From a virus, in IMG/VR virus record IMGVR_UViG_3300049846_000427, positions 1 through 26,486 of that record: a DNA stretch of 26,486 bases, one strand, 5' to 3'. Position 1 is the first letter of the stretch; the number at the start of each line of letters is the position of its first letter. Of this stretch, positions 1 to 6,666 are shown one piece after another. Made by a program: the position numbers and the translations under genes. Below the pieces are notes generated by a model, which saw only the letters and a program-made list of their open reading frames with translations, was not told the origin of the DNA and did no database searches.

Positions 1-497
1 TCTTTTGGGTCTGAGATTATGAGATCCCTCATCTGAATCTTATGTTCAGTGTCTCTAATCTTACCAGTCAGTTTGAAGGTAGCTTCAGCCAAAGAATGAG
101 TAGCCTTAAATCCAGAGGCAGCATCCCCTTCAAGTCTCTCCCATTTTGGCTTTGGCTTTACCGTGAACTTTTTCTTTCCATCCACTAGCTGCATCCCATA
201 GGAAAGATGGGAATGATTTGTAAGGCATCGGTATTCGAAGAAGAGATCTATCCACTCAAAGTCCAGGGGATTAAGTCCAAGGGCAATTAGAGACCTTGCC
301 TCAGCCACGCAAGAGTAGCCAATGAGAAGGTCGTATTTCTTCAGGAATGAAGCTAAATTCCTATAGGATTCTTTGTCATTGTGGAGCCAGAAATTTCTAG
401 TTCTTCCGGTCTCTGAATCCAGAGTGGAACAACAGACTAAGTTCAATTTTGGGTGAGTGATTTGATTAAACTCAAAATCGAGGAACAAAGACTTCAT
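1..497 (-). CDS. DNA polymerase-like protein, N-terminal 3'-5' exonuclease domain (partial)
   Basis: The open frame starts at ATG 497 and runs off the left edge, giving about 165 residues. The protein opens with a beta strand holding a D-x-E pair (FLDFEF, Asp7 and Glu9), which fits the ExoI motif of DEDD exonucleases. It continues with segments such as GYSCVAEARSLIALGLNP and THSLAEATFKLTG. From memory, these resemble the N-terminus of family A phage DNA polymerases in environmental siphoviruses, where the domain proofreads newly made DNA. A weak GGAG lies about 10 bases upstream of the start. The gene is read in the same direction as the late genes and lies beyond the lysis cassette, so it probably opens a replication module. 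The polymerase domain is outside the window, so a standalone exonuclease cannot be excluded. Confidence 0.6.
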   Translation of the reverse strand, partial: MKSLFLDFEFNQITHPKLNLVCCSTLDSETGRTRNFWLHNDKESYRNLASFLKKYDLLIGYSCVAEARSLIALGLNPLDFEWIDLFFEYRCLTNHSHLSYGMQLVDGKKKFTVKPKPKWERLEGDAASGFKATHSLAEATFKLTGKIRDTEHKIQMRDLIISDPK

Positions 498-553
498 GAC
501 TTTTAGACTCCAGACTTAGTGACTTCTTGGGGACAGCTTCATACAATTTTTAA

Positions 554-922
554 GTGGATCGCAAGACAATAATTCACATTGCTAAAGTTTTACGCAGGGG
601 TACTTTGACCTGGCATGGCCGGAATGAAGCCCTGGCAAAGGTTTCCAAGAAAAAGTGGGAAGGTAAGAAAACCAAAAAAGGTAAAAAGATTCTGAAGACT
701 TACTGGCAATGTTTGAAGTGTCTTGAGTGGTTCAGAGATTCTTCTTCACTTGAAGTTGACCACATTATTGAAGTTGGGAAAATGCCAGAGAGAGTCGAAG
801 AAATTCTTGATTATGCTAAGAGACTTTACGATGCCCCAAACCTTCAGTGCCTCTGTAGTGTATGCCATCAGAAGAAAACGAGTGGCTACAATGCCACTCG
901 TAAGTATAAGAGAAAATCTTAG
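554..922 (+). CDS. HNH endonuclease (small phage type)
   Basis: This 122-residue protein has a zinc-knuckle HNH core. A CxxC pair (CLKCLEW, about residues 53-59) is followed by EVDHI, which holds the first catalytic His, then NLQCLC and a second CxxC in CSVCHQKKT. The family nicks or cuts DNA. Small phage HNH proteins act as homing endonucleases or assist packaging. The N-terminus is very basic (many Lys/Arg), as expected for DNA binding. The start is GTG 554, directly after an in-frame TAA, and I see no strong Shine-Dalgarno site. It is the only convincing plus-strand gene here. It diverges from the polymerase gene, and its stop codon overlaps the stop of the last lysis gene by four bases. 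A polymerase neighbour and opposite orientation suggest a mobile insertion, but that is inference. Confidence 0.85.
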   Translation: MDRKTIIHIAKVLRRGTLTWHGRNEALAKVSKKKWEGKKTKKGKKILKTYWQCLKCLEWFRDSSSLEVDHIIEVGKMPERVEEILDYAKRLYDAPNLQCLCSVCHQKKTSGYNATRKYKRKS

Positions 923-1746
923 AGTACTTTACAGAGTTCCCTATTTGAATTGACCATGATGTCTATGGACTCAAGCATATCTTCACAGGCTGGAAGAATT
1001 CCTGCCTCTCTCTTTCTTAAAGGTCCGTAGTGTCCAGTAGATCCACCATTTACTCTGACCATGACTGCTGCGTATTCCGTAGCGAACATGGGACATTCCT
1101 TAGAGAGTTTCTGAAAAGTCACTCCCTCACCCTCGCCCCAATTTTTCCAAGAATTCTCAGTGCAGCTAACTCTGTCCTTGAATAGGTCAAGATAGCATTT
1201 GCTTCCGTCTGCTTTATATTTCTCGTACATCTTTGGAAGAATGGAATGCTTTACTCTTGAGTTGTAGCTTGTCTGAAATAATCCTGCTTCGCAAGTTTCA
1301 TGGGTATAGTTAGTAGCGGCCATGTCCCTTCCTTCACAGAATTTTCCAGATGATTCTCTCATTCCTAGACCAATGAGTAGTTGGTAGGTTTTACGGATTG
1401 ACTGAATTCCAGGAGATGCTTCAATCGCATAGTGAGAGAGGGCATCAGAGGTCACGGCTCCCTTCTGCGGAGCCTTTGAGACAACCGTTAGGATGTCCTC
1501 TCTCTCCATATTGCATACTGCCCTTGCGTAGGCTACTGCCATTCCCTTCATGTAGGCCTTTGGAGCCCTTCCCCTCTCATGCCAGGAGTAGGAAGTGCAA
1601 GCATGGGAATCTACAAACTTCAGAAGATCCCCAATCTCCTTTGGAATTGGAAGACTAGGCTTCGGCGTGGGAGTAGGCTTTGGACCTTCTCCGACTGGAA
1701 GCTGAGTACACCCAGAAATAAAAATAAATAAAAGTGGAAGAATCAT
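919..1746 (-). CDS. Lipoprotein with lysozyme/transglycosylase-like domain, putative second lytic enzyme
   Basis: This 275-residue protein begins with a very short lipoprotein signal: MILPLLFIFISGC, lipobox Cys13. It has no basic residue before the hydrophobic stretch. A Pro/Lys/Thr-rich linker (about 20-36) follows. The C-terminal half has a pattern like soluble lytic transglycosylases: MRESSG with candidate catalytic Glu131, AGLFQTSYN (154-162) and a late GSTGHYGPL. About ten Cys residues suggest disulfides and a periplasmic location. The residue after Cys13 is Thr, which under the Lol rule predicts sorting to the outer membrane. The start is fixed by an AAAGGAG site and an ATGA overlap with the amidase gene upstream. 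Cleavage of peptidoglycan glycan strands at lysis is likely but inferred; a regulatory or spanin-like role is the alternative. Confidence 0.6.
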   Translation of the reverse strand: MILPLLFIFISGCTQLPVGEGPKPTPTPKPSLPIPKEIGDLLKFVDSHACTSYSWHERGRAPKAYMKGMAVAYARAVCNMEREDILTVVSKAPQKGAVTSDALSHYAIEASPGIQSIRKTYQLLIGLGMRESSGKFCEGRDMAATNYTHETCEAGLFQTSYNSRVKHSILPKMYEKYKADGSKCYLDLFKDRVSCTENSWKNWGEGEGVTFQKLSKECPMFATEYAAVMVRVNGGSTGHYGPLRKREAGILPACEDMLESIDIMVNSNRELCKVL

Positions 1747-3017
1747 ACAAGTCTCCTTTCAATAAATTCTCTATAGTCGTCCATGGGCATTGATAGTGCT
1801 CCTCCTGGATCATTCTTTCTCCAGTACCCAAGGCCAAGTTTTCCACTTACCTCATGGTGTCCAAGGATATTATCAATCTTCATAGTCCCATAGGGGTCAT
1901 TTTGAAGTAGCCAAATTATAGTACGAGTCAGAGATGCCTCCTGAATTTTTGAGTAAGGCAGATACCACCCCTCAGGACAGTCATAGTCATCTTCTGTAAC
2001 GTAGATGGGATTCCCATGAATATCTGGATTTATTTTCTTATTAAACCAAGTATAAAATCCATCAGATCTCTTCTCGAGTCTTCCAGGATTTGCCATTTCA
2101 ATTCCAATTAGGTCATCAGATACTGATCCAATTAAGGGATAGGTTCCCCTAGCCCAGGAGGATTCTCCGGCATGATACCCCCAGAGATTTACTGGATGGG
2201 CTTGAAGAACCTCCCCAGTGGAGGCAATTCCTAGGAATGCAAAACCTTGGTTAACTCCCCAGTTCATAGTGTCTTCCATGTCGGAGTACTTCTCCCATTG
2301 ACCAGCGGTGAAGTGAATGAGAATTCCTTTAGGGTATCCTCCTTCGTAGCCTCCTCTGGTCTTCATCTTATTTTTCATCTGAATTGCAAATGGGATTATT
2401 GTTTCCCCAGTTCCCTTGAATGCTCCTCCATCAATTGGAATTGAAGGGTCTAATTTATTCCATGTCTGAGGTCCTACAACTCCATCGGGCAGAAGGCCAT
2501 TAGCAGATTGAAAGGCCTTTACCATTCTCTCGGTGTAAGTATCAAAGTCTCCGTAAGATTCATCAGAGGAGCTGTACCCCTTTTCAAAAAGTAATCTGTG
2601 GAGTATAGAGACATCTTGCCCCTTATCTCCAAGTTTAAGTCTAGACCTAATTGTTTTTTCCACTGACCCTCCCTTGGCTTTAGTGGCTTTATCTACTATG
2701 GGATCGATTCTCTTTGAGGAGTCTTCAATTTTATCCACTATATCTTTGGTACAGACTCCAGTATCACCACATAGTTTTAACAGGGCAGCTTTAAGATTGG
2801 CATAGTTAGAGGAGTCAGTGCAAAGCATTCCAACTCTCTCCTTGTCCCATTCAGGTTTTGTTAGAGATCTACGTCTTGAAGTGAATATCCTGTCACACTC
2901 AGCTCCAACTTTACCCATGTCCCCACACCACTCAGAGTCTTTAATGGGGACTGTAGTGCAGCTAGAGAGGGCCAGTGTAAGAACTAGGATGCTTGATAAG
3001 TTTATCGAGTTTCTCAT
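1743..3017 (-). CDS. Endolysin: lipoprotein N-acetylmuramoyl-L-alanine amidase with peptidoglycan-binding domain
   Basis: This 424-residue protein has three parts. Residues 1-20 are a lipoprotein signal ending in LALSSC (lipobox Cys20). Residues 126-190 match a PG_binding_1 domain (LKLGDKGQDV, then VKAFQ and DGVVGPQTW). Residues 228-410 are an Amidase_2 domain, which cuts the bond between MurNAc and L-Ala of the stem peptide. Expected zinc ligands are His235 (ILIHFTAG), His387 (GHHEVS) and Asp403 (NDPGG); Glu307 in GIEMANPG is a conserved active-site region. ATG 3017 has an AAGGGA site. Thr after Cys20 suggests outer-membrane sorting. Most endolysins wait in the cytoplasm for a holin; this one should be exported by Sec and tethered by lipid, so its control must differ. 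Function is well supported; topology is inferred. Confidence 0.9.
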   Translation of the reverse strand: MRNSINLSSILVLTLALSSCTTVPIKDSEWCGDMGKVGAECDRIFTSRRRSLTKPEWDKERVGMLCTDSSNYANLKAALLKLCGDTGVCTKDIVDKIEDSSKRIDPIVDKATKAKGGSVEKTIRSRLKLGDKGQDVSILHRLLFEKGYSSSDESYGDFDTYTERMVKAFQSANGLLPDGVVGPQTWNKLDPSIPIDGGAFKGTGETIIPFAIQMKNKMKTRGGYEGGYPKGILIHFTAGQWEKYSDMEDTMNWGVNQGFAFLGIASTGEVLQAHPVNLWGYHAGESSWARGTYPLIGSVSDDLIGIEMANPGRLEKRSDGFYTWFNKKINPDIHGNPIYVTEDDYDCPEGWYLPYSKIQEASLTRTIIWLLQNDPYGTMKIDNILGHHEVSGKLGLGYWRKNDPGGALSMPMDDYREFIERRLV

Positions 3018-3324
3018 GGAATCTGTCCCTTATTTGTTGAATCTCTTTAGGGTCATATTCTTCAATAGGTTTATCTGATTCTTCAATAGCTTTTATTTCT
3101 AGGACTATTTCTTTATATTCTTCATCCTGGATAGCTACTTCGTAGTCTATTATTTTGAAATCAATGACAGTTCCAAGGACTGCAAAGGCTGGCTTTAACC
3201 AGAGATCAAATGCAAATTGTGCAAAGGGCCTCACCCAAGGAAGGTTAAGTACTGGGATTTTTATAAAGAGAATGCCTACAAACACTCTGTAGGCATACTC
3301 ACTCATCAATCTTTTAAAGAGCAC
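2962..3324 (-). CDS. Small membrane protein of the lysis cassette, unknown function
   Basis: This 120-residue protein starts at GTG 3324 with an AAGG site about nine bases upstream; ATG 3306 is a possible alternative start. Residues 10-55 are hydrophobic and aromatic (FVGILFIKIPVLNLPW, then FAFDLWLKPAFAVLG) and probably form one or two membrane segments. The rest is a charged, acidic helical tail with many Glu/Asp and Lys residues. It sits six bases after the holin-like gene, and its last 56 bases overlap the amidase gene, so translation of the two is probably coupled. I do not recognise the family. Its place between a holin candidate and an endolysin suggests a lysis role, such as antiholin or inner-membrane spanin. 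No direct evidence supports either role. Confidence 0.7.
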   Translation of the reverse strand: MLFKRLMSEYAYRVFVGILFIKIPVLNLPWVRPFAQFAFDLWLKPAFAVLGTVIDFKIIDYEVAIQDEEYKEIVLEIKAIEESDKPIEEYDPKEIQQIRDRFHEKLDKLIKHPSSYTGPL

Positions 3325-3329
3325 TTAGA

Positions 3330-3740
3330 TTAGCCTTTGTAGAGGTCACCCATGATTTTCTTTGCCAGGTACTTTCCGATCAGATCCCAAGTTCCTGAGG
3401 CGAAGATACCTGCGATAATTCCGTTGAGGAGTGCTGGCCCTACGCTTGCTCCTGGGGTCATGAGGGCCATACCTGCCATTCCGATTGAACTTAGGACCAT
3501 GGTTACGATTGGCAGAGTTTCGTGAGTGAGATTTAACTTTGGGAGGACATACTGCCTAATCCCCACAATCAAGATCATGATACCAATTCCGTAAGCCACG
3601 TTATGATTTCCTGTAGCGATTGCTTCCAGAAGTTTTGGAAGGTAGCCAACTACTTGATCCACTGTCTCTGGAGGAGCTACCTCCTGTGCCCAAGAAATAA
3701 TTGGGGTAATCAATAGGGTAAATAGGGTAATAACTTTCAT
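3330..3740 (-). CDS. Holin candidate with N-terminal signal peptide
   Basis: This 136-residue protein begins with a typical Sec signal (MKVITLFTLLITPIISWAQ, likely cut after Ala18). It then has hydrophobic segments at about 48-64 (YGIGIMILIVGI), 76-96 (IVTMVLSSIGMAGMAL) and 101-118 (GPALLNGIIAGIFASG). A short basic C-terminus follows. Small size, several membrane segments and a place just upstream of the endolysin are the usual reasons to propose a holin, which would permeabilise the inner membrane at a set time. A cleavable signal is uncommon in holins, so another small exported membrane protein is possible. The start has a very strong AAGGAGG site, implying high translation. No family was recognised. 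Confidence 0.65.
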   Translation of the reverse strand: MKVITLFTLLITPIISWAQEVAPPETVDQVVGYLPKLLEAIATGNHNVAYGIGIMILIVGIRQYVLPKLNLTHETLPIVTMVLSSIGMAGMALMTPGASVGPALLNGIIAGIFASGTWDLIGKYLAKKIMGDLYKG

Positions 3741-3779
3741 TCTTTCCTCCTTGTTTAATTTAGCGTCATTACTAATATG

Positions 3780-3808
3780 GAAAATGGCAAGGGATTATTG
3801 GCCTTGCC
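3780..3808 (-). terminator. Possible weak intrinsic terminator
   Basis: On the minus strand a 7-bp stem (GGCAAGG with CCTTGCC) and a 9-nt loop are followed by ATTTTCC. The loop holds the stop codon of the 92-residue gene. The stem is moderate and the T-tract short, so partial termination or an RNA processing site is as likely as full termination. Confidence 0.4.
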
Positions 3809-4073
3809 GATCTATTTTACCTTCAAGTCTTCCAAGACCTTGAACCATAGAAAGGAGGATAGAGTGCATTGCCTCGATTTTTTCCCAGATTGCCCTCTCC
3901 TTTATGTCGTGATTATTGCGAATATCGGAAAGGTCTTTCTCCTGCTTTTTCTCGAGTTCAAATACTTTTGTAGTTAATGAATTTATACGGGAATCCATTC
4001 TCACCAACTGGGCAAATCCGCCCAGGATAAGAGCTATGGCAGCAATGGTGTGGTAGTTAAGTTCTATTCCCAT
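3795..4073 (-). CDS. Small N-terminally anchored coiled-coil membrane protein
   Basis: This 92-residue protein has one hydrophobic segment near the N-terminus (TIAAIALILGGFAQLV, about residues 9-24). A long charged heptad-like region (about 28-90) follows, consistent with a coiled coil. That topology resembles inner-membrane spanins and single-span lysis accessory proteins. XhlA-type haemolysins have the opposite order, with the membrane segment at the C-terminus. It is the first gene of the lysis-type cassette, after the tail fibre chaperone. The start at ATG 4073 has no clear Shine-Dalgarno site, and a perfect 12-bp hairpin lies 11 bases upstream, so translation may be structured or reduced. 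The exact role is unknown. Confidence 0.7.
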   Translation of the reverse strand: MGIELNYHTIAAIALILGGFAQLVRMDSRINSLTTKVFELEKKQEKDLSDIRNNHDIKERAIWEKIEAMHSILLSMVQGLGRLEGKIDRQGQ

Positions 4074-4084
4074 GAGATCTAGTA

Positions 4085-4122
4085 AAGTACGGGCTAGGGG
4101 TTAGGTCAATTAGCCCGTACTT
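4085..4122 (-). promoter_or_regulatory. Perfect 12-bp inverted repeat between tail fibre and lysis genes
   Basis: AAGTACGGGCTA pairs perfectly with TAGCCCGTACTT across a 14-nt loop. It occupies most of the 68-base gap between the fibre chaperone gene and the first lysis-cassette gene. No T-tract follows on either strand (only TTTACT on the minus strand), so it is not a clean intrinsic terminator. It could be an attenuator, an RNase III or transcript-end site, or a protein operator separating structural from lysis expression. Confidence 0.6.
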
Positions 4123-4141
4123 GTTGCAGTAGATCAGGACT

Positions 4142-4690
4142 TTACTCTTTACCCTGAGCCTGGAGGAAGGCCGTGATTTCATCGGTAAGAGCTGTTTTCT
4201 CTTGGACTGTGTAATAGGTCTCATCCATTGAAGTAATTAAAACTCTAGCGTCCATGAGCCATCCGTTTTTAAGGGACTCCATAGTCATTGCGTAAACTTG
4301 AATCCCAGCTAAGGTAGCAAACGAGATCTGTTTAGACTCTGTAAGGCTAGCTACTTTGTCAAACAGCCTCATTCCGACCTGTCTGGACATTTGTCTGTAT
4401 GAAAGTTCCATCTCAGTATTTATGTCCTGGGATACATCCAAATACTGAATAGTGAACTCAGCCGGAAATTGGTATGTGGTGACTCCAGCGACATCTGTCT
4501 GACTGGATAGGGCTTGATTGATTGCTTTACCCTCCCTAACAGTTTCTTGTTCAGTTAGCCATCTGAGTACTTTCCCAAATGCTCCGGTTTGTGAGACCTG
4601 ACTTACCCAGGATTCAGCAAGTTCTTGGGTAGCAAAGGTACCAGCGTGGGTTACGTCATTTTGAAGATTTTTAATTACTGCCTTGATCAT
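4142..4690 (-). CDS. Probable tail fibre assembly chaperone or fibre accessory protein
   Basis: This 182-residue protein is soluble and mostly helical by composition, without signal or membrane segments. Its start forms a TAATG overlap with the stop of the fibre gene upstream, with an AAAGGA site about ten bases before it. The N-terminus (MIKAVIKNLQNDVTHAGTF, then ELAESWVSQV and AFGKVLRWL) resembles, from memory, short proteins that follow tail fibre genes in siphoviruses. Phage fibres often need a dedicated chaperone encoded directly downstream, so this role is inferred from position and resemblance. No catalytic motif is visible. Confidence 0.5.
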   Translation of the reverse strand: MIKAVIKNLQNDVTHAGTFATQELAESWVSQVSQTGAFGKVLRWLTEQETVREGKAINQALSSQTDVAGVTTYQFPAEFTIQYLDVSQDINTEMELSYRQMSRQVGMRLFDKVASLTESKQISFATLAGIQVYAMTMESLKNGWLMDARVLITSMDETYYTVQEKTALTDEITAFLQAQGKE

Positions 4691-6666
4691 TAGTTACCGA
4701 TCCTTTCAATAGTCATTGTGTTGTAAATTGGGGAAGCAGTGATGCCAGTCGTAGCTACCGAGGCAGCGGCTCTGACATCCAGTGTTCCACCAGCAAGTAA
4801 ATCCACTGTTGAGGTGACTGTGATGTAATAGTTATTACTCGCCCCATTTCCAAGGATTGCATTAGACTCTATCGTCGAAGAGTTCTTCCTGATGTTGGCA
4901 ACAAGAACTTGAGAAGTGGATAAGGATACCCCTGCCGTTACTACCTTAGCGACAATCCTGTACTTCCCTGCAATTGGAGCAGTGAATACTCCAGTCGAAG
5001 TATTGTAGGCGTTATGGGTATCATATACTTTCGTATTGTAAATGAAAGTAGCATCTGAGGTTCCAATTACCTGACCACTTACATCAGTGTACCTAGCTGC
5101 AACAGTTTCAGATGCGGCTATCTGAGCTGGCCCTGAAATTCTAGAAACACTCAAAACGGTATTTTCATTTGTTCCACCAGTCGAAGTGACAGTTACGTTC
5201 TGGCTATTAGCTAAAACCCAAAGGCTTACGTAATCTCCTGCATTCAAATAAACTTCAGTATTCGAAATTAGGGAATAGAACTTGGAAGCTACAGTATCAG
5301 TAGTGTAGTGGATTCCTAAGTTTGCACCAGTGCCATTTTTCTTCCAGTAAGATGAAACATCACTTGGAGCAGTTCCACCAGTCTCAATCAATGTCTGAGC
5401 CTTCAGTAAATAGTACCCACTTACTGGAGCAGTGAATCTTCCAGTAGAGGTGGAGTAGGCCCCATGAGTGTCTTGAACTGAGGTATTTCCAATTACTTCT
5501 AGAGCTACTCCGGCAGTAGCCGTCTGGGAAGTAGATGTCCTAATGGCCTTGGCAGAGATGACTCTAGTCTCTGCATCATTAGAGAGTTGGAGATTGGAAC
5601 TCCATCCAACAATTGGGACTTTGAAATTAACATTGATATAGTTCCCAGATGCCCAGGTTGACGGGGCAGTACTTGATACCGCTGATATCGTACCAGTAGT
5701 TGAACTCGGATAGAGTAGATAAACAGAAGTAGTATTGTTGTAGGCTACATAGAATCCTTTTACAGTAGACCCATCATACCCAGATCCCATACCCAAATGT
5801 GGTACTGCTGATCCTACGGCAGTAGTCAACTTAGTGGTGTCAATTGCAAGTCCAGATGGGATACCTACTTGGAGAGTAGTGGCAGTTGGAGCCCCACTCA
5901 AAGCAACGTGGACCGTCCCTTCAAGGCTATCTCCAACTCTTCGATACATTCCAGTGTAAGTGGTATTAGTTACCCAAGTGCCTGTAGGAGTGTAAGATTT
6001 CCAATCTCCTACATAAGCCCCATTAGCCGATACTTGCTTTGAAATGGAAAAATTATCCATCTTCAAAGAGTAAGCAGAGGTCGAAGTCGAAGAGACGTGA
6101 AGACAAAGGCGGTAAGAAGTAGAGCTACTTGTTTGGAATACTCCCTTATACTTGTAATTGTACCCACTCAAAGCTGGCTCAAGTAATCTTGGCGCTGGCT
6201 CAATTACTACAGCATTTGTCACGTCATACAAGTAGACAGTGACATCTGATGGAGTAGCTGGAGCTGTGGAACCAGCAAAGGTTCCGGAGTTTAAAAGCCA
6301 GTCAAACTCTACCTGAAGTACATTATGCTTATCCCCAGACTCCGTAGTAAAGCTGTAAGCTGCCCCATTACCTTGCCTGTTTGCAGAATCCTTGGTCAGG
6401 ATAAAGCTTTGAAGTCCACTCATTGGGGAAGTTGAACTTCTAGCGAAGGTTAAAGAGGGAGATCCCCCAGTACAATCAACAGGTACTACCCCAGCCGCGT
6501 CAGCGTAGGTAGTCCACTTTGGAGCTGGAAGTTCAGCGTCTCCATTTACAATAAAATTCTTTGGGACTTTTACTCCCCTCAAAGTATCTACATCAATGAT
6601 CTTTGACTGACCAAAGGCCATAGCCCCAGTCAGCAAGAGACCAATCAAAGTTACTAACTTAGTCAT
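4690..6666 (-). CDS. Tail fibre-like protein with signal peptide and two C1q-like domains
   Basis: This 658-residue protein opens with a Sec-type signal: basic Lys3, hydrophobic LVTLIGLLLTGAMA, likely cut near Gly19. Residues 36-220 hold a carbohydrate-binding-like beta sandwich beginning FIVNGDAELPAPKW. A central beta-rich region (about 225-350) follows. Two related C1q/TNF-like jelly rolls are at about 359-515 and 520-658. Each contains a YDTHNAYNTSTGVFTAP-type strand and a GKYRIVAK/GYYLLKAQ strand. C1q-like heads form trimers and bind receptors in several phage fibres. The start has a strong GGGAGG site and a TAATG overlap with the fibre gene upstream, so the signal peptide is not a start-site artefact. 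A signal peptide is odd for a virion protein assembled in the cytoplasm. Ser/Thr/Gly richness is typical of fibres. Confidence 0.75.
   Translation of the reverse strand: MTKLVTLIGLLLTGAMAFGQSKIIDVDTLRGVKVPKNFIVNGDAELPAPKWTTYADAAGVVPVDCTGGSPSLTFARSSTSPMSGLQSFILTKDSANRQGNGAAYSFTTESGDKHNVLQVEFDWLLNSGTFAGSTAPATPSDVTVYLYDVTNAVVIEPAPRLLEPALSGYNYKYKGVFQTSSSTSYRLCLHVSSTSTSAYSLKMDNFSISKQVSANGAYVGDWKSYTPTGTWVTNTTYTGMYRRVGDSLEGTVHVALSGAPTATTLQVGIPSGLAIDTTKLTTAVGSAVPHLGMGSGYDGSTVKGFYVAYNNTTSVYLLYPSSTTGTISAVSSTAPSTWASGNYINVNFKVPIVGWSSNLQLSNDAETRVISAKAIRTSTSQTATAGVALEVIGNTSVQDTHGAYSTSTGRFTAPVSGYYLLKAQTLIETGGTAPSDVSSYWKKNGTGANLGIHYTTDTVASKFYSLISNTEVYLNAGDYVSLWVLANSQNVTVTSTGGTNENTVLSVSRISGPAQIAASETVAARYTDVSGQVIGTSDATFIYNTKVYDTHNAYNTSTGVFTAPIAGKYRIVAKVVTAGVSLSTSQVLVANIRKNSSTIESNAILGNGASNNYYITVTSTVDLLAGGTLDVRAAASVATTGITASPIYNTMTIERIGN

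Noticed and set aside
527-547. Possible promoter for the HNH gene (TTGGGG and TACAAT)
   Set aside because: The two boxes are only 9 bases apart instead of about 17, so they do not form a sigma-70 promoter.
4085-4122. The perfect hairpin as a standard intrinsic terminator
   Set aside because: No T-tract follows on either strand and the loop is long. It is kept as a regulatory hairpin of unknown role.
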